Positions 19,790 to 30,452 of a DNA stretch of 64,000 nt are shown in pieces. Under the pieces are notes generated by a model, which did no database searches, was not told the origin of the DNA, and saw nothing but the letters and a program-made list of their open reading frames with translations. The stretch comes from JADJOY01 sp046331705 [NCBI: bacterium]. Its GTDB lineage: Bacteria; JADJOY01. Position numbers and translations under genes: made by a program. The DNA lies in assembly GCA_046331705.1 (NCBI GenBank), contig JAXLQJ010000010.1, forward strand, positions 62,001 to 126,000, in the 5' to 3' direction. Numbering within the stretch: position 1 is the first letter of the stretch; each line of letters opens with the position of its first letter.

Positions 19790-20091
19790 GCTTCGCCCCC
19801 TTGTTCACCCCGGCCCCGCACCCGAGGCGGGCGTGCAGATACGTTCGTCTCAGCCGTTTCCGCCAACACCCTCGCAACGAGAGTGGCAATTCGCGAGACG
19901 GACGACTGGATGCGGTGCGGAGTGGAACGGTTTATGTCGCTCCGCGTCGAAGCTAGCACACGGGTCTGGCACCGGAAACGGGCACCGGAGACGGTGGCCG
20001 TCGGTCGGTGCGGACGGTGCGCGCCGGCTCGGTTCGCGCGGCGCTGGTCTAGACTGACGGCCTCGCGAGATGCCGAGCGAGGGAGCCCGGG
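19790..20091. other. Intergenic region between divergent pckG and the channel gene
   Basis: 302 bases that must hold promoters for both genes. I see no clear -35/-10 pair or inverted repeat. A purine-rich GAGGGAGCCCGGG lies just before the ATG at 20092 and can serve as the ribosome site of the channel gene. Confidence 0.5.
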
Positions 20092-23000
20092 ATGACGATG
20101 GACGCGTCGAAGACCTTCCGCACGCGAGTCGCGCGCGCCCTGGGGGCGCTCGTGGTGCTGCTCGGCGGAGGGCTCGTCCTCGGGCAACCCGCTCACGCGG
20201 ATGCCGCGGGCTACCCGAGCTCGGCCGCCGAGGCGCGTCGCATTCGCGAGTCGCTGGAGAAGGACATCGCGGCCGAGCGCGATCAGCCGTCGCCGCGCGC
20301 GCACCTCACGGCCGCTCGCGAGGAGTTCGTGGCGCTGCTGCGCGAGATCGAGGTGCTCTACGGCCGCGTCGGCGATCTCGATGCCGAGCAGATGTCGCGC
20401 GCCACGCGCGAGACGCTGGCGCGTAATGCGCTGGCGAAGCCGCCCGTGGCGCGCTCGTTCCGCGGCTCTCCCAGCGCCGAGCAGATCAACGTGCTCTCGA
20501 GCGCGGCGCAGGACATGCGCCGCAAGCTCGAGGTGCTCAAGGCGCGCCGCGCGGCGCTCGAGAGCGAGCGGGACTCGGGCTCCAAGAGCGAGCGCGACCG
20601 GGTCGCCGCGCACCGGGCGGAAAGCGCGGCCCGACTCGCGAGCTACCAGGCCGAGCTGCCGCGGCTGCGCGACGCGGCGAGCGCGCTCGAGGAACAGCAG
20701 GCGGTCGAGGTGCGCCTGCACGTCCTCGAGCTCACCCTCGAGCACGACGATCGGCTGCTCGCGTTCCTCGCCCGCCGCGCGGAGGCGATCCCGGCGCAGC
20801 TCGCGCTCGTCGACATCGAGATCGAGGCGGCGGCGAAGGCGGTGGAGCGCGCCGACCAGGAGCTGCGCGCCGCGTGGGACGCGGAGAGTGCCGCACTCGG
20901 GCGCGTTCAACGCGAGGCCGAGGCGGCGCGGCGCGAGGCCGCGCGTGGCGTCGAGAGCGCCCTCGGCGAGTGGGACCGGCTGCTGCAAGCCTGGCGCGCG
21001 GATTCGCTCTCGCTCGACAGTCGCACCGCCGCGCGCAAGCGCGAGCTGGCTGCGGTGCAGAGCGCGGGATTGCGCGCGGACGCACTCGACACCGCGAAGG
21101 CGCGCTTCGACCAGCTGCGCGAGCGCTACGACAAGAGCCGCGCCGTGGGCATCGACACCGTGCCGCTGATCCAGCGCGGCCTCGAGCGCGTCGCCAAGGA
21201 TCGCGAGACGTTCCTCGGCGGCGGTGAACGCGAACGCTGGCGGAACGCGCGCGCCGACGCGGTCACCGCGCTCGAGGACATCGAGACGCAGCTCGCCGAC
21301 CTCGACGAGACCTGGCGGAGCACCGTGGCCAGCGCGCGCAACGCGTGGCTGGCTGCGAGCGCCGGCGAGCCGCAAGCGCTCACCGAGCTCTGGGAGTCGG
21401 AGGAGCTGCCGATCTGGGAGGAGGCGCAGCGGCAGCGCCGCGAGTCGCTGCGCGCCCTCGACGATGCGTTGCGGGCGATCTCCGACGAGTACCAGGCGCG
21501 CCTCGAGCGCGCCGATACGCTCGCCGGCATGCTCGAGGTCGAGGAGCGTTGGCTCGAGCGGCGCGCGCTGCTGAGCCGCAGCCCGATGCCGAGTGTCCGG
21601 CGCGCCGCCGGACAAGCGCTCGTCGACTATCGCGCCTGGATGGAGAGCGGGCGTGAGGTGCGTTGGCCGGTGGTCGCGGCGCTCGTGCTGTTGACGCTGT
21701 GCTGGCGGATCGCGATCGCGCGGGTGAGGCGGGTGACCGCGCGCTGGCTGGAATCGCGCGGCGACGTGGATGCGAGCCAGCTCGAGGCGCGCCGCGCCTG
21801 GCGCACGGTGGGGCTTCGCGCTTCGTGGGTGCCGCTCGCGCCGTTGATCGGTTGGCTCGCCGCCTCGGTCATCGACGCGGAGGCGGGGGAGGCGCGCGCG
21901 CTCGTGGAAGCGGGCTGGATCGGCGCCGCGGTGCTCGCGATCTACGCGCTGGTGCGCGGCTTGCTCACGGCGGTGCGCGACGAGCGCGTGAGCCGGCGCT
22001 ACCGGCGCGTCGCCGCGGTGAGCGCGATCATCGTGCTCACGCTCGGGCTGCCGCACTACTACCTCGGCGCCATCAATTACGAATCGTGCAACCCAGACCT
22101 GACCACGCTGCTCGGCCGCGTGGTGCGCACCACGCTCGCGATCGCGATCGGCGTGGCGCTGATCTCGCGCGCTTCGCTGCTGGCGTTGCTGCCGGCGCGC
22201 ATGCGGGCGGTGGCCGATCGCCGGCTCGGGCCGATCCGGGTCCTGCTGCTCGTGGCGCTGGTGGTGACGGTGATCGCCGACTGGACCGGCTACGCCAAGC
22301 TCGCGAGCTGGAACTTCACGGCGGCGTTCGGCAGCGTCGGGGTCCTGGCGGTGGGCATCGCCGCGGCGCGCACCGCGCTGCAGGCGCTCGCGTACGGCGC
22401 GGACGTGACGGTCACGGACGTGCTCATGGAGCAGCGTCGCGAGTTCCTGTTGCAGCAGGCGCGCACCGCCGTCGTGCTCATCGCCGCCGCCGTGATCGTG
22501 TGGGGGCTCTTGCTGGCGCTACGCGTGGCGCCCGCCGATCTGCAGGCGCTCATGCTGCGCCACGTCTCGCCGCTGCAGGCCGAGGGCAGCTCGGCGCTCA
22601 ACGTGGGCGCCGTGTGGCTGGCGCTCTTGGTGCTGGTCGGAACCGTGGTGCTGGCGCGAGCGCTGCGCGGCGCGCTGGACAGCTTCGTGCTCGCCTGGGC
22701 GGGGATGGAGCGCGACCTGCGCTACTCGGTCTCGACGGTCACGCATTACCTGATCCTCTTCGTCGGCAGCGCCAAGGCGCTGGGGAAGCTCGGCGTCGAT
22801 CTCAAGGATCTGCAATGGCTGCTCGCGGCCGCCGGCGTGGGGATCGGCTTCGGCTTGCAGGAGATCATCTCCAACTTCGTGAGCGGGATCATCATCCTCT
22901 TCGAACGACCGCTCAAGATCGGCGACGTGGTGGAAGTGGACGGGCGCCCGGGCGAGGTGGTGGACGTGAGCATCCGCAGCACCACGGTGCGGACCCAGGA

Positions 23001-23460
23001 CAACAAGTTCGTGCTGGTCCCCAACAAGGAGATCATCACCCAGCGCCTCACGAACTTCACCGGCAGCGATCCCAAGCTCCGCATCGACGTGCCGATCGGA
23101 GTCGCCTACGGCAGCGACACCGGTTTGGTGCGCGACACGCTTCTCGAAGCCGCGCGCCGCCACGGGCGCGTCTTCAAGCGCCCGCCGCCGGACGTGCTCT
23201 TCAAGCAGCACGGTGACTCCAGCCTGGACTTCGTGCTGCGCGCGTGGGTGCACGTGAAGGATCGCGACGAGGTCGCCAGCGACCTGCGCTACGCGATCGA
23301 GAACGCCTTGCGGCGCCAGCAGATCGAGGTGCCGTTCCCGCAGCGCGTCGTGCACGTGGTGTCCGCGCCGCCGATCCCGCTCGCCGACGGGGCGGTGGAC
23401 GCGCGCGGCGACGAGGGCGTCGACGAGCACACGCCGAGCGACCCACGGCGGCTCGCGTGA
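20092..23460 (+). CDS. Large MscK/KefA-type mechanosensitive channel
   Basis: 1122 residues. Signal peptide (~1-40, ending PAHADA). Residues ~45-510 form a long, charged, mostly coiled-coil periplasmic domain. About ten membrane helices run from ~520 to ~900. The C-terminal MscS domain has the pore-region AAGVGIGFGLQEIISNF and the beta-domain sequences RPLKIGDVVEVDGRPGEV and VLVPNKEIITQRLTNF. The family opens under membrane tension and releases ions during hypo-osmotic shock. An in-frame ATG at 20098 is an equally possible start. Expressed alone or with the glycogen genes 98 bases downstream. Confidence 0.88.
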   Translation: MTMDASKTFRTRVARALGALVVLLGGGLVLGQPAHADAAGYPSSAAEARRIRESLEKDIAAERDQPSPRAHLTAAREEFVALLREIEVLYGRVGDLDAEQMSRATRETLARNALAKPPVARSFRGSPSAEQINVLSSAAQDMRRKLEVLKARRAALESERDSGSKSERDRVAAHRAESAARLASYQAELPRLRDAASALEEQQAVEVRLHVLELTLEHDDRLLAFLARRAEAIPAQLALVDIEIEAAAKAVERADQELRAAWDAESAALGRVQREAEAARREAARGVESALGEWDRLLQAWRADSLSLDSRTAARKRELAAVQSAGLRADALDTAKARFDQLRERYDKSRAVGIDTVPLIQRGLERVAKDRETFLGGGERERWRNARADAVTALEDIETQLADLDETWRSTVASARNAWLAASAGEPQALTELWESEELPIWEEAQRQRRESLRALDDALRAISDEYQARLERADTLAGMLEVEERWLERRALLSRSPMPSVRRAAGQALVDYRAWMESGREVRWPVVAALVLLTLCWRIAIARVRRVTARWLESRGDVDASQLEARRAWRTVGLRASWVPLAPLIGWLAASVIDAEAGEARALVEAGWIGAAVLAIYALVRGLLTAVRDERVSRRYRRVAAVSAIIVLTLGLPHYYLGAINYESCNPDLTTLLGRVVRTTLAIAIGVALISRASLLALLPARMRAVADRRLGPIRVLLLVALVVTVIADWTGYAKLASWNFTAAFGSVGVLAVGIAAARTALQALAYGADVTVTDVLMEQRREFLLQQARTAVVLIAAAVIVWGLLLALRVAPADLQALMLRHVSPLQAEGSSALNVGAVWLALLVLVGTVVLARALRGALDSFVLAWAGMERDLRYSVSTVTHYLILFVGSAKALGKLGVDLKDLQWLLAAAGVGIGFGLQEIISNFVSGIIILFERPLKIGDVVEVDGRPGEVVDVSIRSTTVRTQDNKFVLVPNKEIITQRLTNFTGSDPKLRIDVPIGVAYGSDTGLVRDTLLEAARRHGRVFKRPPPDVLFKQHGDSSLDFVLRAWVHVKDRDEVASDLRYAIENALRRQQIEVPFPQRVVHVVSAPPIPLADGAVDARGDEGVDEHTPSDPRRLA

Positions 23461-23558
23461 GCGGCGGGCTCGAGGGGGCCGCGCCGCGTCCGATCTCCGT
23501 CGAACGCGGGATGCGGCGCCGCGCACGGCTCGCCGTCTGAGGCGCGAGGCTCGAGGCG

Positions 23559-25694
23559 ATGGCCGCGTCCCGGGTTCGATCCGCCGCGGCCCGCGCCGCG
23601 AGCGCCGCGCCGCCGATTCCGCGGGCGCTGCGCGAGCTCTGCGCGCGCGTCGGGATCGCGACCGCGTATCGCGACGGTTTCGCCGAGCGGCGCGTGCCGC
23701 CCGTGGACAGCTTGCTCGCGGTGCTGCGCGCGTGTGGCATCGCGATCCAACGAGTCGAGGACGCGAAGCGCTGCACCGCCGCGCTCGAGCGTCGTCGTTG
23801 GACGACGCCCACCGATGGCTGCGTGGTGAGCTGGGGCGACGCGGCGGCGCGCGTCGCGCTGCGCGTGCCCGCGCGGGCGAGGCGCGCGCCGATCCGCGTG
23901 ACGGTCGCGAACGAGGACGGCGAGCGCGTCCTCCACGATCTCGCCGCCGGTGCGCGAACCGTGCGCGAGGAGCGCACCGTCGATGGGATCGCGTACGCGC
24001 AGCTCGAGCTGCGAGTCGCCGCGCCCGGCGGCGCGGGCGTGCACGAGCTCGCGATCGAATGGGGTGACCAGCGCGCCGTCGCCACCTGGATCGTGGCGCC
24101 CGAGCGCGCGCACCCGCTCGCGGGCCGTCGCGCGATGGTGGTGGCGCCGCTCTTCGCCTTGCGCACCGGCCGCAGCCTCGGCGTCGGCGACTTCGGCGAT
24201 CTCGGCGACCTGGCCGAGGCGGTGGGTCGCTTGGGCGGCGACGGCGTCGCCACCTTGCCCATTCTCGCGGCGTTTCTCGACGAACCCTTCGATCCGAGCC
24301 CGTACGCCCCGGTGAGCCGGCTCTTCTGGAACGAGCTCTACCTGAACCTGGCGACGGTGCCGGAGGTCGAGCGCCTCGGCGACGGTTCGCCGCGCCTCGC
24401 CCGCACGGCAGCCCGCGAGGCGCGGGCACTCGCGTCCGCGGCGGACGTCGATTACCGGCGCGCGATGCGACTGAAGCGCGCGTGCCTGGAACGCTGCGCC
24501 GCGCGACTCGTTGCCGCGGGTGGAGCGCGCCTCGCCGCGTTCGAGACGTTCCTCGCGCGCTCGCCGAGCACACTCGCGTACGCGCGCTTTCGCGCCAACG
24601 TCGAGCGGCGCGGCACCAGCTGGCGCCGCTGGCCGTCCGCCGAGCGCGATGGCGTGCTCGCCGACCTCGAGATCGCCGACCCGCGCGTCCGCTATCACGC
24701 GTACGTCCAGTGGCTGGCGCACGAGCAGCTCGGCGCGCTCGCCGCGCGGGCGCGTGCCGCGGGGCTCGGGCTGCTTCTCGACCATCCGGTGGGTGTTCAT
24801 GCCGACGGCTTCGACGTGTGGGCCCAGCGGAGCGCGTTCCTCGAGGGCTGCTCGCTCGGTGCGCCACCGGACGATTTCTTCCGGCGCGGGCAGGGTTGGG
24901 GCGTCGCGGCGCTCGACCCCAGCGTCGTCGCGTCGCGTCCGGGGATCGACTACCTGCGCCAGGCGCTGGCCACGGTGATGACCTTCGCGGGAGCGTTACG
25001 GATCGACCACGTGATGGGGCTGCACCGTACCTTCGTCATCCCCTTCGGTGCCGAGCCCGCGGACGGCGTCTACGTGAGCATGCCGCGCGAGGCGCTCTAC
25101 GCCATGCTCTGCCTGCAGTCGGTTCGAAGCGGCTGCGCGCTCGTGGGGGAAGACCTGGGCACGGTGCCCAGGGGAGTTCGCCCCGCCATGCGGCGTCATG
25201 GGTTGCTGCGCACGCGGGTGCTCGGCCCCGAGCTCGACCGACACCGCGGGGACCCGCTGCCGAACCCTCCGTCCACGGACACGGCGCTCGCGTTCGGGAC
25301 CCACGACATGGCGACTTTCGCGGGCTTCCTCGCGGCACGCGACGTGAACCTGCGCAGACGCCTGGGCCTGCTCGGCGCGGCGGCGGCGCGAGACGCGCGG
25401 GCCGAGCGGGCCGCCCTGGTGCGCCGCTTGGCGGTGGCGGCGGGCGCCCGGGGCGCGCGAGCCCGCGAGGCGCTGCTCGCCCACTGCTGGAGCTGGATGG
25501 CCGCCAGCCCGGCACGGCTCGTGCTCGTGAATCTCGAGGACCTGTGGCTCGAGACGGTGCCCCACAACGTTCCTGGGACCGGGCTCGATCATCCCAATTG
25601 GAGACACAAGAACCGCTTCACGCTGGAAGAAATTCTCGAAGACCGGCGGTGGACGGCGAGGCTCGCGCGGGTGCTCGCGCGCGACGGGCGCTGA
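23559..25694 (+). CDS. malQ: 4-alpha-glucanotransferase (GH77, MalQ)
   Basis: 711 residues, the long MalQ form. GH77 motifs: SPYAPVSRLFWNELYLNL (~247), the nucleophile region LRIDHVMGLHR (~480), the acid/base region VGEDLGTVP (~531), and the stabiliser in FGTHDMATFAG (~577). It moves maltooligosaccharide units between alpha-1,4 glucans. It is directly followed, 22 bases later, by glgB, so the pair remodels glycogen or maltodextrin chains. The N-terminal ~150 residues are an extra beta domain seen in long MalQs. Confidence 0.9.
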   Translation: MAASRVRSAAARAASAAPPIPRALRELCARVGIATAYRDGFAERRVPPVDSLLAVLRACGIAIQRVEDAKRCTAALERRRWTTPTDGCVVSWGDAAARVALRVPARARRAPIRVTVANEDGERVLHDLAAGARTVREERTVDGIAYAQLELRVAAPGGAGVHELAIEWGDQRAVATWIVAPERAHPLAGRRAMVVAPLFALRTGRSLGVGDFGDLGDLAEAVGRLGGDGVATLPILAAFLDEPFDPSPYAPVSRLFWNELYLNLATVPEVERLGDGSPRLARTAAREARALASAADVDYRRAMRLKRACLERCAARLVAAGGARLAAFETFLARSPSTLAYARFRANVERRGTSWRRWPSAERDGVLADLEIADPRVRYHAYVQWLAHEQLGALAARARAAGLGLLLDHPVGVHADGFDVWAQRSAFLEGCSLGAPPDDFFRRGQGWGVAALDPSVVASRPGIDYLRQALATVMTFAGALRIDHVMGLHRTFVIPFGAEPADGVYVSMPREALYAMLCLQSVRSGCALVGEDLGTVPRGVRPAMRRHGLLRTRVLGPELDRHRGDPLPNPPSTDTALAFGTHDMATFAGFLAARDVNLRRRLGLLGAAAARDARAERAALVRRLAVAAGARGARAREALLAHCWSWMAASPARLVLVNLEDLWLETVPHNVPGTGLDHPNWRHKNRFTLEEILEDRRWTARLARVLARDGR

Positions 25695-25716
25695 CATCGT
25701 CCTGGGAGCGCGATCC

Positions 25717-27717
25717 GTGAAGTCCGCCCGACGTCCGCCCGAATCCTCGCCCTCTCCCTCTCCCTCGCTTTCGCCCGAGAGTCTCCTGACCGAGTTCGAC
25801 CTGTACCTCTTCAACGAGGGCAACCACTTCCACCTGCACGACAAGCTCGGCGCTCACCTGCGCGAGCGGAGCGGCGAGTCCGGCACGCAGTTCGCCGTGT
25901 GGGCGCCGAACGCGCGCTACGTGAGCGTGATCGGCGATTGGAACGCCTGGGATCGATCCCGCCACCCGCTCACGCGCATCGGCGGCTCCGGGATCTGGGA
26001 AGGATTCATCGCGGGCGTCGGGAAAGGCGCCGTCTACAAGCTGCACATCGCGTCCGGCGTCAACGACTACCAGGTCGACAAGGCCGATCCTCAGGGCTTC
26101 CTGCACGAGGTGCCGCCGCGCACCGCCTCGGTCGTGTGGGACCTCGACTACGAGTGGGGCGACGGCGAGTGGATGCGCACCCGCGGCAGCCGCAACGCGC
26201 TCGGCGCGCCGCTCTCGATCTACGAGCTGCACGTCGGCTCGTGGATGCGCGTCGCCGAGGAAGGCAATCGCTCGCTCACGTATCGGGAGCTCGCGCCCAA
26301 GCTCGCGGCCCACGTGCGCGAGATGGGCTTCACCCACGTCGAGCTGATGCCGGTGATGGAGCATCCGCTCTTTCGCTCCTGGGGCTATCAGGTCACCGGC
26401 TACTTCGCGCCGACCCACCGCTTCGGCACTCCGCAGGACCTGATGTTCCTGATCGACACCCTCCATCAAGAGGGGATCGGCGTCATCCTCGATTGGGTTC
26501 CCGCCCACTTCCCGAGCGACGAGCACGGGCTCGGCTATTTCGACGGCACGTACCTCTACGAGCACGCCGACCCGCGCCAGGGCTTCCATCCCGACTGGAA
26601 GAGCCTGATCTTCAACTACGGCCGGCACGAGGTGCGCTCGTTCTTGCTCTCGAGCGCCTTCTTCTGGCTCGAGCGCTATCACGTCGACGGGCTGCGCGTG
26701 GATGGCGTCGCGTCGATGCTCTACCTCGACTACTCGCGCGAGGAGGGCGAGTGGATCCCGAATCGCTTCGGCGGACGCGAGAACATCGACGCGATCGAGC
26801 TCATGCGTCGCCTCAACGCCATGATCTACGAGCGCTTCCCGGACGTGCAGACCATCGCCGAGGAGTCGACCTCGTGGCCGATGGTGTCGCGGCCGGCCTA
26901 CGTGGGTGGCCTCGGATTCGGCCTGAAGTGGGACATGGGCTGGATGCACGACACCCTCGAGTTCTTCGCCCTCGATCCCATCCACCGCAAGTTCCACCAC
27001 AACCAGCTCACGTTCCGGACGCTCTATGCGTGGTCCGAGAACTTCGTGCTGGCGCTCTCCCACGACGAGGTCGTGCACGGGAAGTCGTCGTTGCTCGGCA
27101 AGATGGCTGGCGATCGCTGGCAGAAGTTCGCGAACTTGAGGCTGCTCTACGGCTGGATGTTCGGGCAGCCGGGCAAGAAGCTCATGTTCATGGGCGGCGA
27201 GCTGGCGCCGTGGAGCGAATGGAACGAGGAAGCGAGCCTCGACTGGGAGCTCTTGCGGCACGCCGAGCACGAAGGCGTGCGTCGCTGGCTCGCCGATCTC
27301 AACCGCCTCTATCGCGACGAGCCCTCGATGCACGAGGGCGATTGCGTTCCCGAGGGCTTCGAATGGGTCGACTGCCACGACGCCGACAACGGAGTCGTGT
27401 GCTTCCTGCGCAAGCCCAAGGGCAACGGCGCGCAGACCCTGGTGGTGCTCAACTTCACTCCGGTGCTGCGCATCGGTTACCGCGTGGGCGTGCCGTTTCC
27501 GGGCCGTTGGCGCGAATGCCTCAACTCGGACGCCCGTCACTACGCGGGCAGCGGCGCGGGTAATCTGGGTGGCGTGGTCGCGGAGCCCTGGCCGATCCAT
27601 GGACGCCAGCATTCGGTGCTGCTCACGCTGCCGCCGCTCTCGGCGCTCTTCCTGCGCGGCGAGCCCGCGCCTGCGCCGGTGCCGGTTCGCGAGCCGTCGC
27701 GCCGCTTGACCGGATGA
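25717..27717 (+). CDS. glgB: 1,4-alpha-glucan branching enzyme (GlgB)
   Basis: 666 residues from a GTG with GGGAG upstream. A low-complexity Ser-Pro stretch (~8-24) opens the protein. A CBM48 domain (~25-150, FAVWAPNARYVSVIGDWN) is followed by the GH13 barrel: DWVPAHF (~257), nucleophile Asp in GLRVDGVASMLYLDY (~325), acid/base Glu in IAEEST (~385), and LSHDEVVHGK (~447). It makes alpha-1,6 branches in glycogen. The stop overlaps the next start (ATGA). Confidence 0.93.
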   Translation: MKSARRPPESSPSPSPSLSPESLLTEFDLYLFNEGNHFHLHDKLGAHLRERSGESGTQFAVWAPNARYVSVIGDWNAWDRSRHPLTRIGGSGIWEGFIAGVGKGAVYKLHIASGVNDYQVDKADPQGFLHEVPPRTASVVWDLDYEWGDGEWMRTRGSRNALGAPLSIYELHVGSWMRVAEEGNRSLTYRELAPKLAAHVREMGFTHVELMPVMEHPLFRSWGYQVTGYFAPTHRFGTPQDLMFLIDTLHQEGIGVILDWVPAHFPSDEHGLGYFDGTYLYEHADPRQGFHPDWKSLIFNYGRHEVRSFLLSSAFFWLERYHVDGLRVDGVASMLYLDYSREEGEWIPNRFGGRENIDAIELMRRLNAMIYERFPDVQTIAEESTSWPMVSRPAYVGGLGFGLKWDMGWMHDTLEFFALDPIHRKFHHNQLTFRTLYAWSENFVLALSHDEVVHGKSSLLGKMAGDRWQKFANLRLLYGWMFGQPGKKLMFMGGELAPWSEWNEEASLDWELLRHAEHEGVRRWLADLNRLYRDEPSMHEGDCVPEGFEWVDCHDADNGVVCFLRKPKGNGAQTLVVLNFTPVLRIGYRVGVPFPGRWRECLNSDARHYAGSGAGNLGGVVAEPWPIHGRQHSVLLTLPPLSALFLRGEPAPAPVPVREPSRRLTG

Positions 27718-30452
27718 GCTTGGAGACGCCCGCGCACACGCTCTCCGTCGCGGAGGTCGCCGCGCGGTTCGAGGTCGATCCCGCGCTCGGGCTGAGCGCT
27801 GCCGCCGCGCGCGCGCGGCTCGACGAGCTCGGCCCCAACGAGCTGGTCGAGCACGGCGGCAAGGGGCCGTGGCGGATCCTGTGGGAGCAGTTCGCCGCCA
27901 CGATGATGGTGATCTTGCTGTTCGCGGCGGGTATTTCGGTGTGGCTCGCCGACTACCACGACGCCATCGCGATCCTCGCGATCGTGCTGCTCAACGCGGT
28001 GCTCGGCTTCAGCCAGGAGTACCGCGCGGAGAAGGCCATCGCCGCGCTCAAGCGTCTGAGCGTGCCGACCGTCCGAGTGCGTCGTGACGGCGCGCTGCGC
28101 GAGCTCTCGGCGCGCGAGCTGGTGCCGGGCGACGTGGTGCTGCTCGAAGCGGGCAACGTGGTTCCCGCCGATGGTCGCGTGATCGAGAGCTCGAGCCTGC
28201 GCACCCAGGAGTCGGCGCTCACCGGCGAGTCGGAGCCGGTCGACAAGTCGGTCGCGGCGCTGGGCGCGGAGGCCGAGGCGCTCGGAGACCGGCGCAACCT
28301 GGCGTTCATGGGAACGAACGTCGTTCACGGACGCGGCCTGTTGCTGGCGACCGCGACCGGGATGCGCACCGAGCTCGGCAAGATCGCGGCCTTGATCCAG
28401 TCGGCTGGCCAAGAGCCGACACCGCTCCAGAAGCGTCTCGATCGCCTCGGCAAGGTTCTCGCGGGGGCGGCGCTCGCGATCGTGGCGGTGGTCTTCCTGT
28501 TGGGCATCGCGCGCGGCGAACGCGCCCGCGACATGATCCTCACCGCGGTCAGCCTGGCGGTGGCGGCGGTGCCGGAGGGGCTCCCCGCCGTGGTCACCGT
28601 CGCCCTGGCGCTCGGTGCCCAGCGCATGCTGAAGCGGCGGGCGCTGATCCGGAAGCTGCCGGCGGTCGAGACGCTCGGGTCGGTCGCCGTCATCTGCACC
28701 GACAAGACCGGGACGCTCACCGAGAACCGCATGACGGTCACGGCGCTCGAGGTGGCGGGGCGGCGCGTGGACGTGCCGCCGGTGGGAGCCGACGCCGTGG
28801 CTTCGCTCGCATTGCCCGAGCATCCGGCCCTGCCGCTGTTGCTCGCCGGCTCGGCGCTCTGCAACGACGCGGCGCACGAGCTCGGTGCGGCGTCCGCCGT
28901 CGGCGATCCGACCGAGACCGCGCTGGTGGCGGTCGCCGCGCGCTACGGGCTCGACAAGCACGCGCTCGAGCCGTGGCTGCCGCGCGTCGCCGAGCTGCCC
29001 TTCGACTCGACGCGCAAGCGCATGACCACGGTGCACGCCACCGCCGAGCTGAGTGCGCGCGCCGCGAGCGACCCGGCCCTCACCGGGCTCGCGAAGGCAC
29101 TCGCCGACACGCCGTTCGTCGCGTTCACCAAGGGCGCCGTCGACGGGCTCGTCGAGGTGTCCACGCGGGTCTGGGGCGAGCGCGGCGTCGAGTTCCTGGA
29201 CGCCGACCGACGCGCTCGGGTGCTGGCCGCGAACGCCGCGCTGGCGGGGCGCGGCATGCGCGTGCTCGGCGTCGCCGTCCGTCCTCGCGTCGATCCGGGA
29301 GTGGGCGGCGACGGCGATCCGCTGGAGCGCGACCTCACGTTCGTGGGGCTGGTGGCGATGGTCGATCCACCCCGCGCCGAAGCGAAAGCGGCCGTCGCCA
29401 CCTGCATCGGCGCCGGCATCCGGACGGTGATGATCACCGGCGACCACCCGCTCACCGCGCTCGAGATCGCGCGCCAGCTCGGCATCACGAGCGAGCGCGT
29501 GGTGACCGGTGCCGAGCTCGAGCGGGCATCGGATGCGGAGCTCGACGAGTGGGTGCGGAGCGTCTCGGTGTTCGCGCGGGTCTCGCCCGAGCACAAGCTG
29601 CGCATCGTCGAGGCGTTTCAGGCGCGCGGTCACGACGTGGCGATGACGGGCGACGGCGTGAACGACGCGCCCGCGCTCAAGAAGGCGGACATCGGCGTGG
29701 CCATGGGCGTCACCGGCACCGACGTGTCGAAAGAAGCGGCGGACATGGTGCTCCTCGACGACAACTTCGCGACGATCGTGGCGGCGGTCGAGGAGGGGCG
29801 CGTCATCTACGACAACATCCGGCGCTTCATCCGCTACCTCGTGTCCACCAACTCGGCCGAGATCCTGGTGATGCTGCTGGCGCCGTTCCTCGGCATGCCG
29901 CTGCCGTTGCTGCCGCTGCAGATTCTCTGGATCAACCTGGTGACCGACGGCCCACCCGCGCTGGCGCTCGGCCTCGAGCCAGCCGAGCGCTACACCATGC
30001 GCCGTCCCCCCTACGACTCCCGGGAGAGCCTCTTCGCCCGCGGGCTCGGGTTCCACGCGGTGTGGGTCGGGCTCTTGATGACCGTCACGTGCCTGGGCGT
30101 GGGCTACGTGCCGTGGCGCGCCGGCCGCGAGCAATGGCAGACGATGCTCTTCACCACCCTCGCGTTCGCGCAGATGGCGCACGTGCTGGCGATCCGCTCG
30201 GAGCACGATTCGCTCTTCCGCCAGGGGCTGTTCTCGAACCCGTGGGTGCTCGGCTCGGTGATTCTGACGGTCGCGATGCAGATGATTGTGGTATTCGTTC
30301 CCGGATTGCAGACCGTCTTCCACACGGTCGCGCTCGGACCCGCCGACCTCGGCTGGTGCGTGGGGCTCGCGAGCCTCACGTTCCTCGGTGTCGAGATCGA
30401 GAAAGGGCTCACGCGCCGCCGTCTACGCGAGGCGAGAAAGGTGACGACATGA
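27714..30452 (+). CDS. P-type cation ATPase, Ca2+ (type IIA) family
   Basis: 912 residues. Actuator motif TGES (170-173), membrane motif VPEGLPA (286-292), phosphorylation site D330 in DKTGTLTENRM, and the hinge motif TGDGVNDAPALKKADIG. Ten membrane helices are expected; the C-terminal four are visible after residue ~710. Overall layout matches SERCA/PMR1-like calcium pumps, though Mn2+ export cannot be excluded. The start overlaps the glgB stop, and its own stop overlaps the next ATG, so it is translated within the glycogen operon; the functional link is unclear. Confidence 0.9.
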   Translation: MSLETPAHTLSVAEVAARFEVDPALGLSAAAARARLDELGPNELVEHGGKGPWRILWEQFAATMMVILLFAAGISVWLADYHDAIAILAIVLLNAVLGFSQEYRAEKAIAALKRLSVPTVRVRRDGALRELSARELVPGDVVLLEAGNVVPADGRVIESSSLRTQESALTGESEPVDKSVAALGAEAEALGDRRNLAFMGTNVVHGRGLLLATATGMRTELGKIAALIQSAGQEPTPLQKRLDRLGKVLAGAALAIVAVVFLLGIARGERARDMILTAVSLAVAAVPEGLPAVVTVALALGAQRMLKRRALIRKLPAVETLGSVAVICTDKTGTLTENRMTVTALEVAGRRVDVPPVGADAVASLALPEHPALPLLLAGSALCNDAAHELGAASAVGDPTETALVAVAARYGLDKHALEPWLPRVAELPFDSTRKRMTTVHATAELSARAASDPALTGLAKALADTPFVAFTKGAVDGLVEVSTRVWGERGVEFLDADRRARVLAANAALAGRGMRVLGVAVRPRVDPGVGGDGDPLERDLTFVGLVAMVDPPRAEAKAAVATCIGAGIRTVMITGDHPLTALEIARQLGITSERVVTGAELERASDAELDEWVRSVSVFARVSPEHKLRIVEAFQARGHDVAMTGDGVNDAPALKKADIGVAMGVTGTDVSKEAADMVLLDDNFATIVAAVEEGRVIYDNIRRFIRYLVSTNSAEILVMLLAPFLGMPLPLLPLQILWINLVTDGPPALALGLEPAERYTMRRPPYDSRESLFARGLGFHAVWVGLLMTVTCLGVGYVPWRAGREQWQTMLFTTLAFAQMAHVLAIRSEHDSLFRQGLFSNPWVLGSVILTVAMQMIVVFVPGLQTVFHTVALGPADLGWCVGLASLTFLGVEIEKGLTRRRLREARKVTT

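Noticed and set aside
19786-22056. 756-residue minus-strand open frame
   Set aside because: Antisense to the mechanosensitive channel gene; no motifs.
27540-30323. 927-residue minus-strand open frame
   Set aside because: Antisense to the P-type ATPase with intact DKTGT; no recognised domain.
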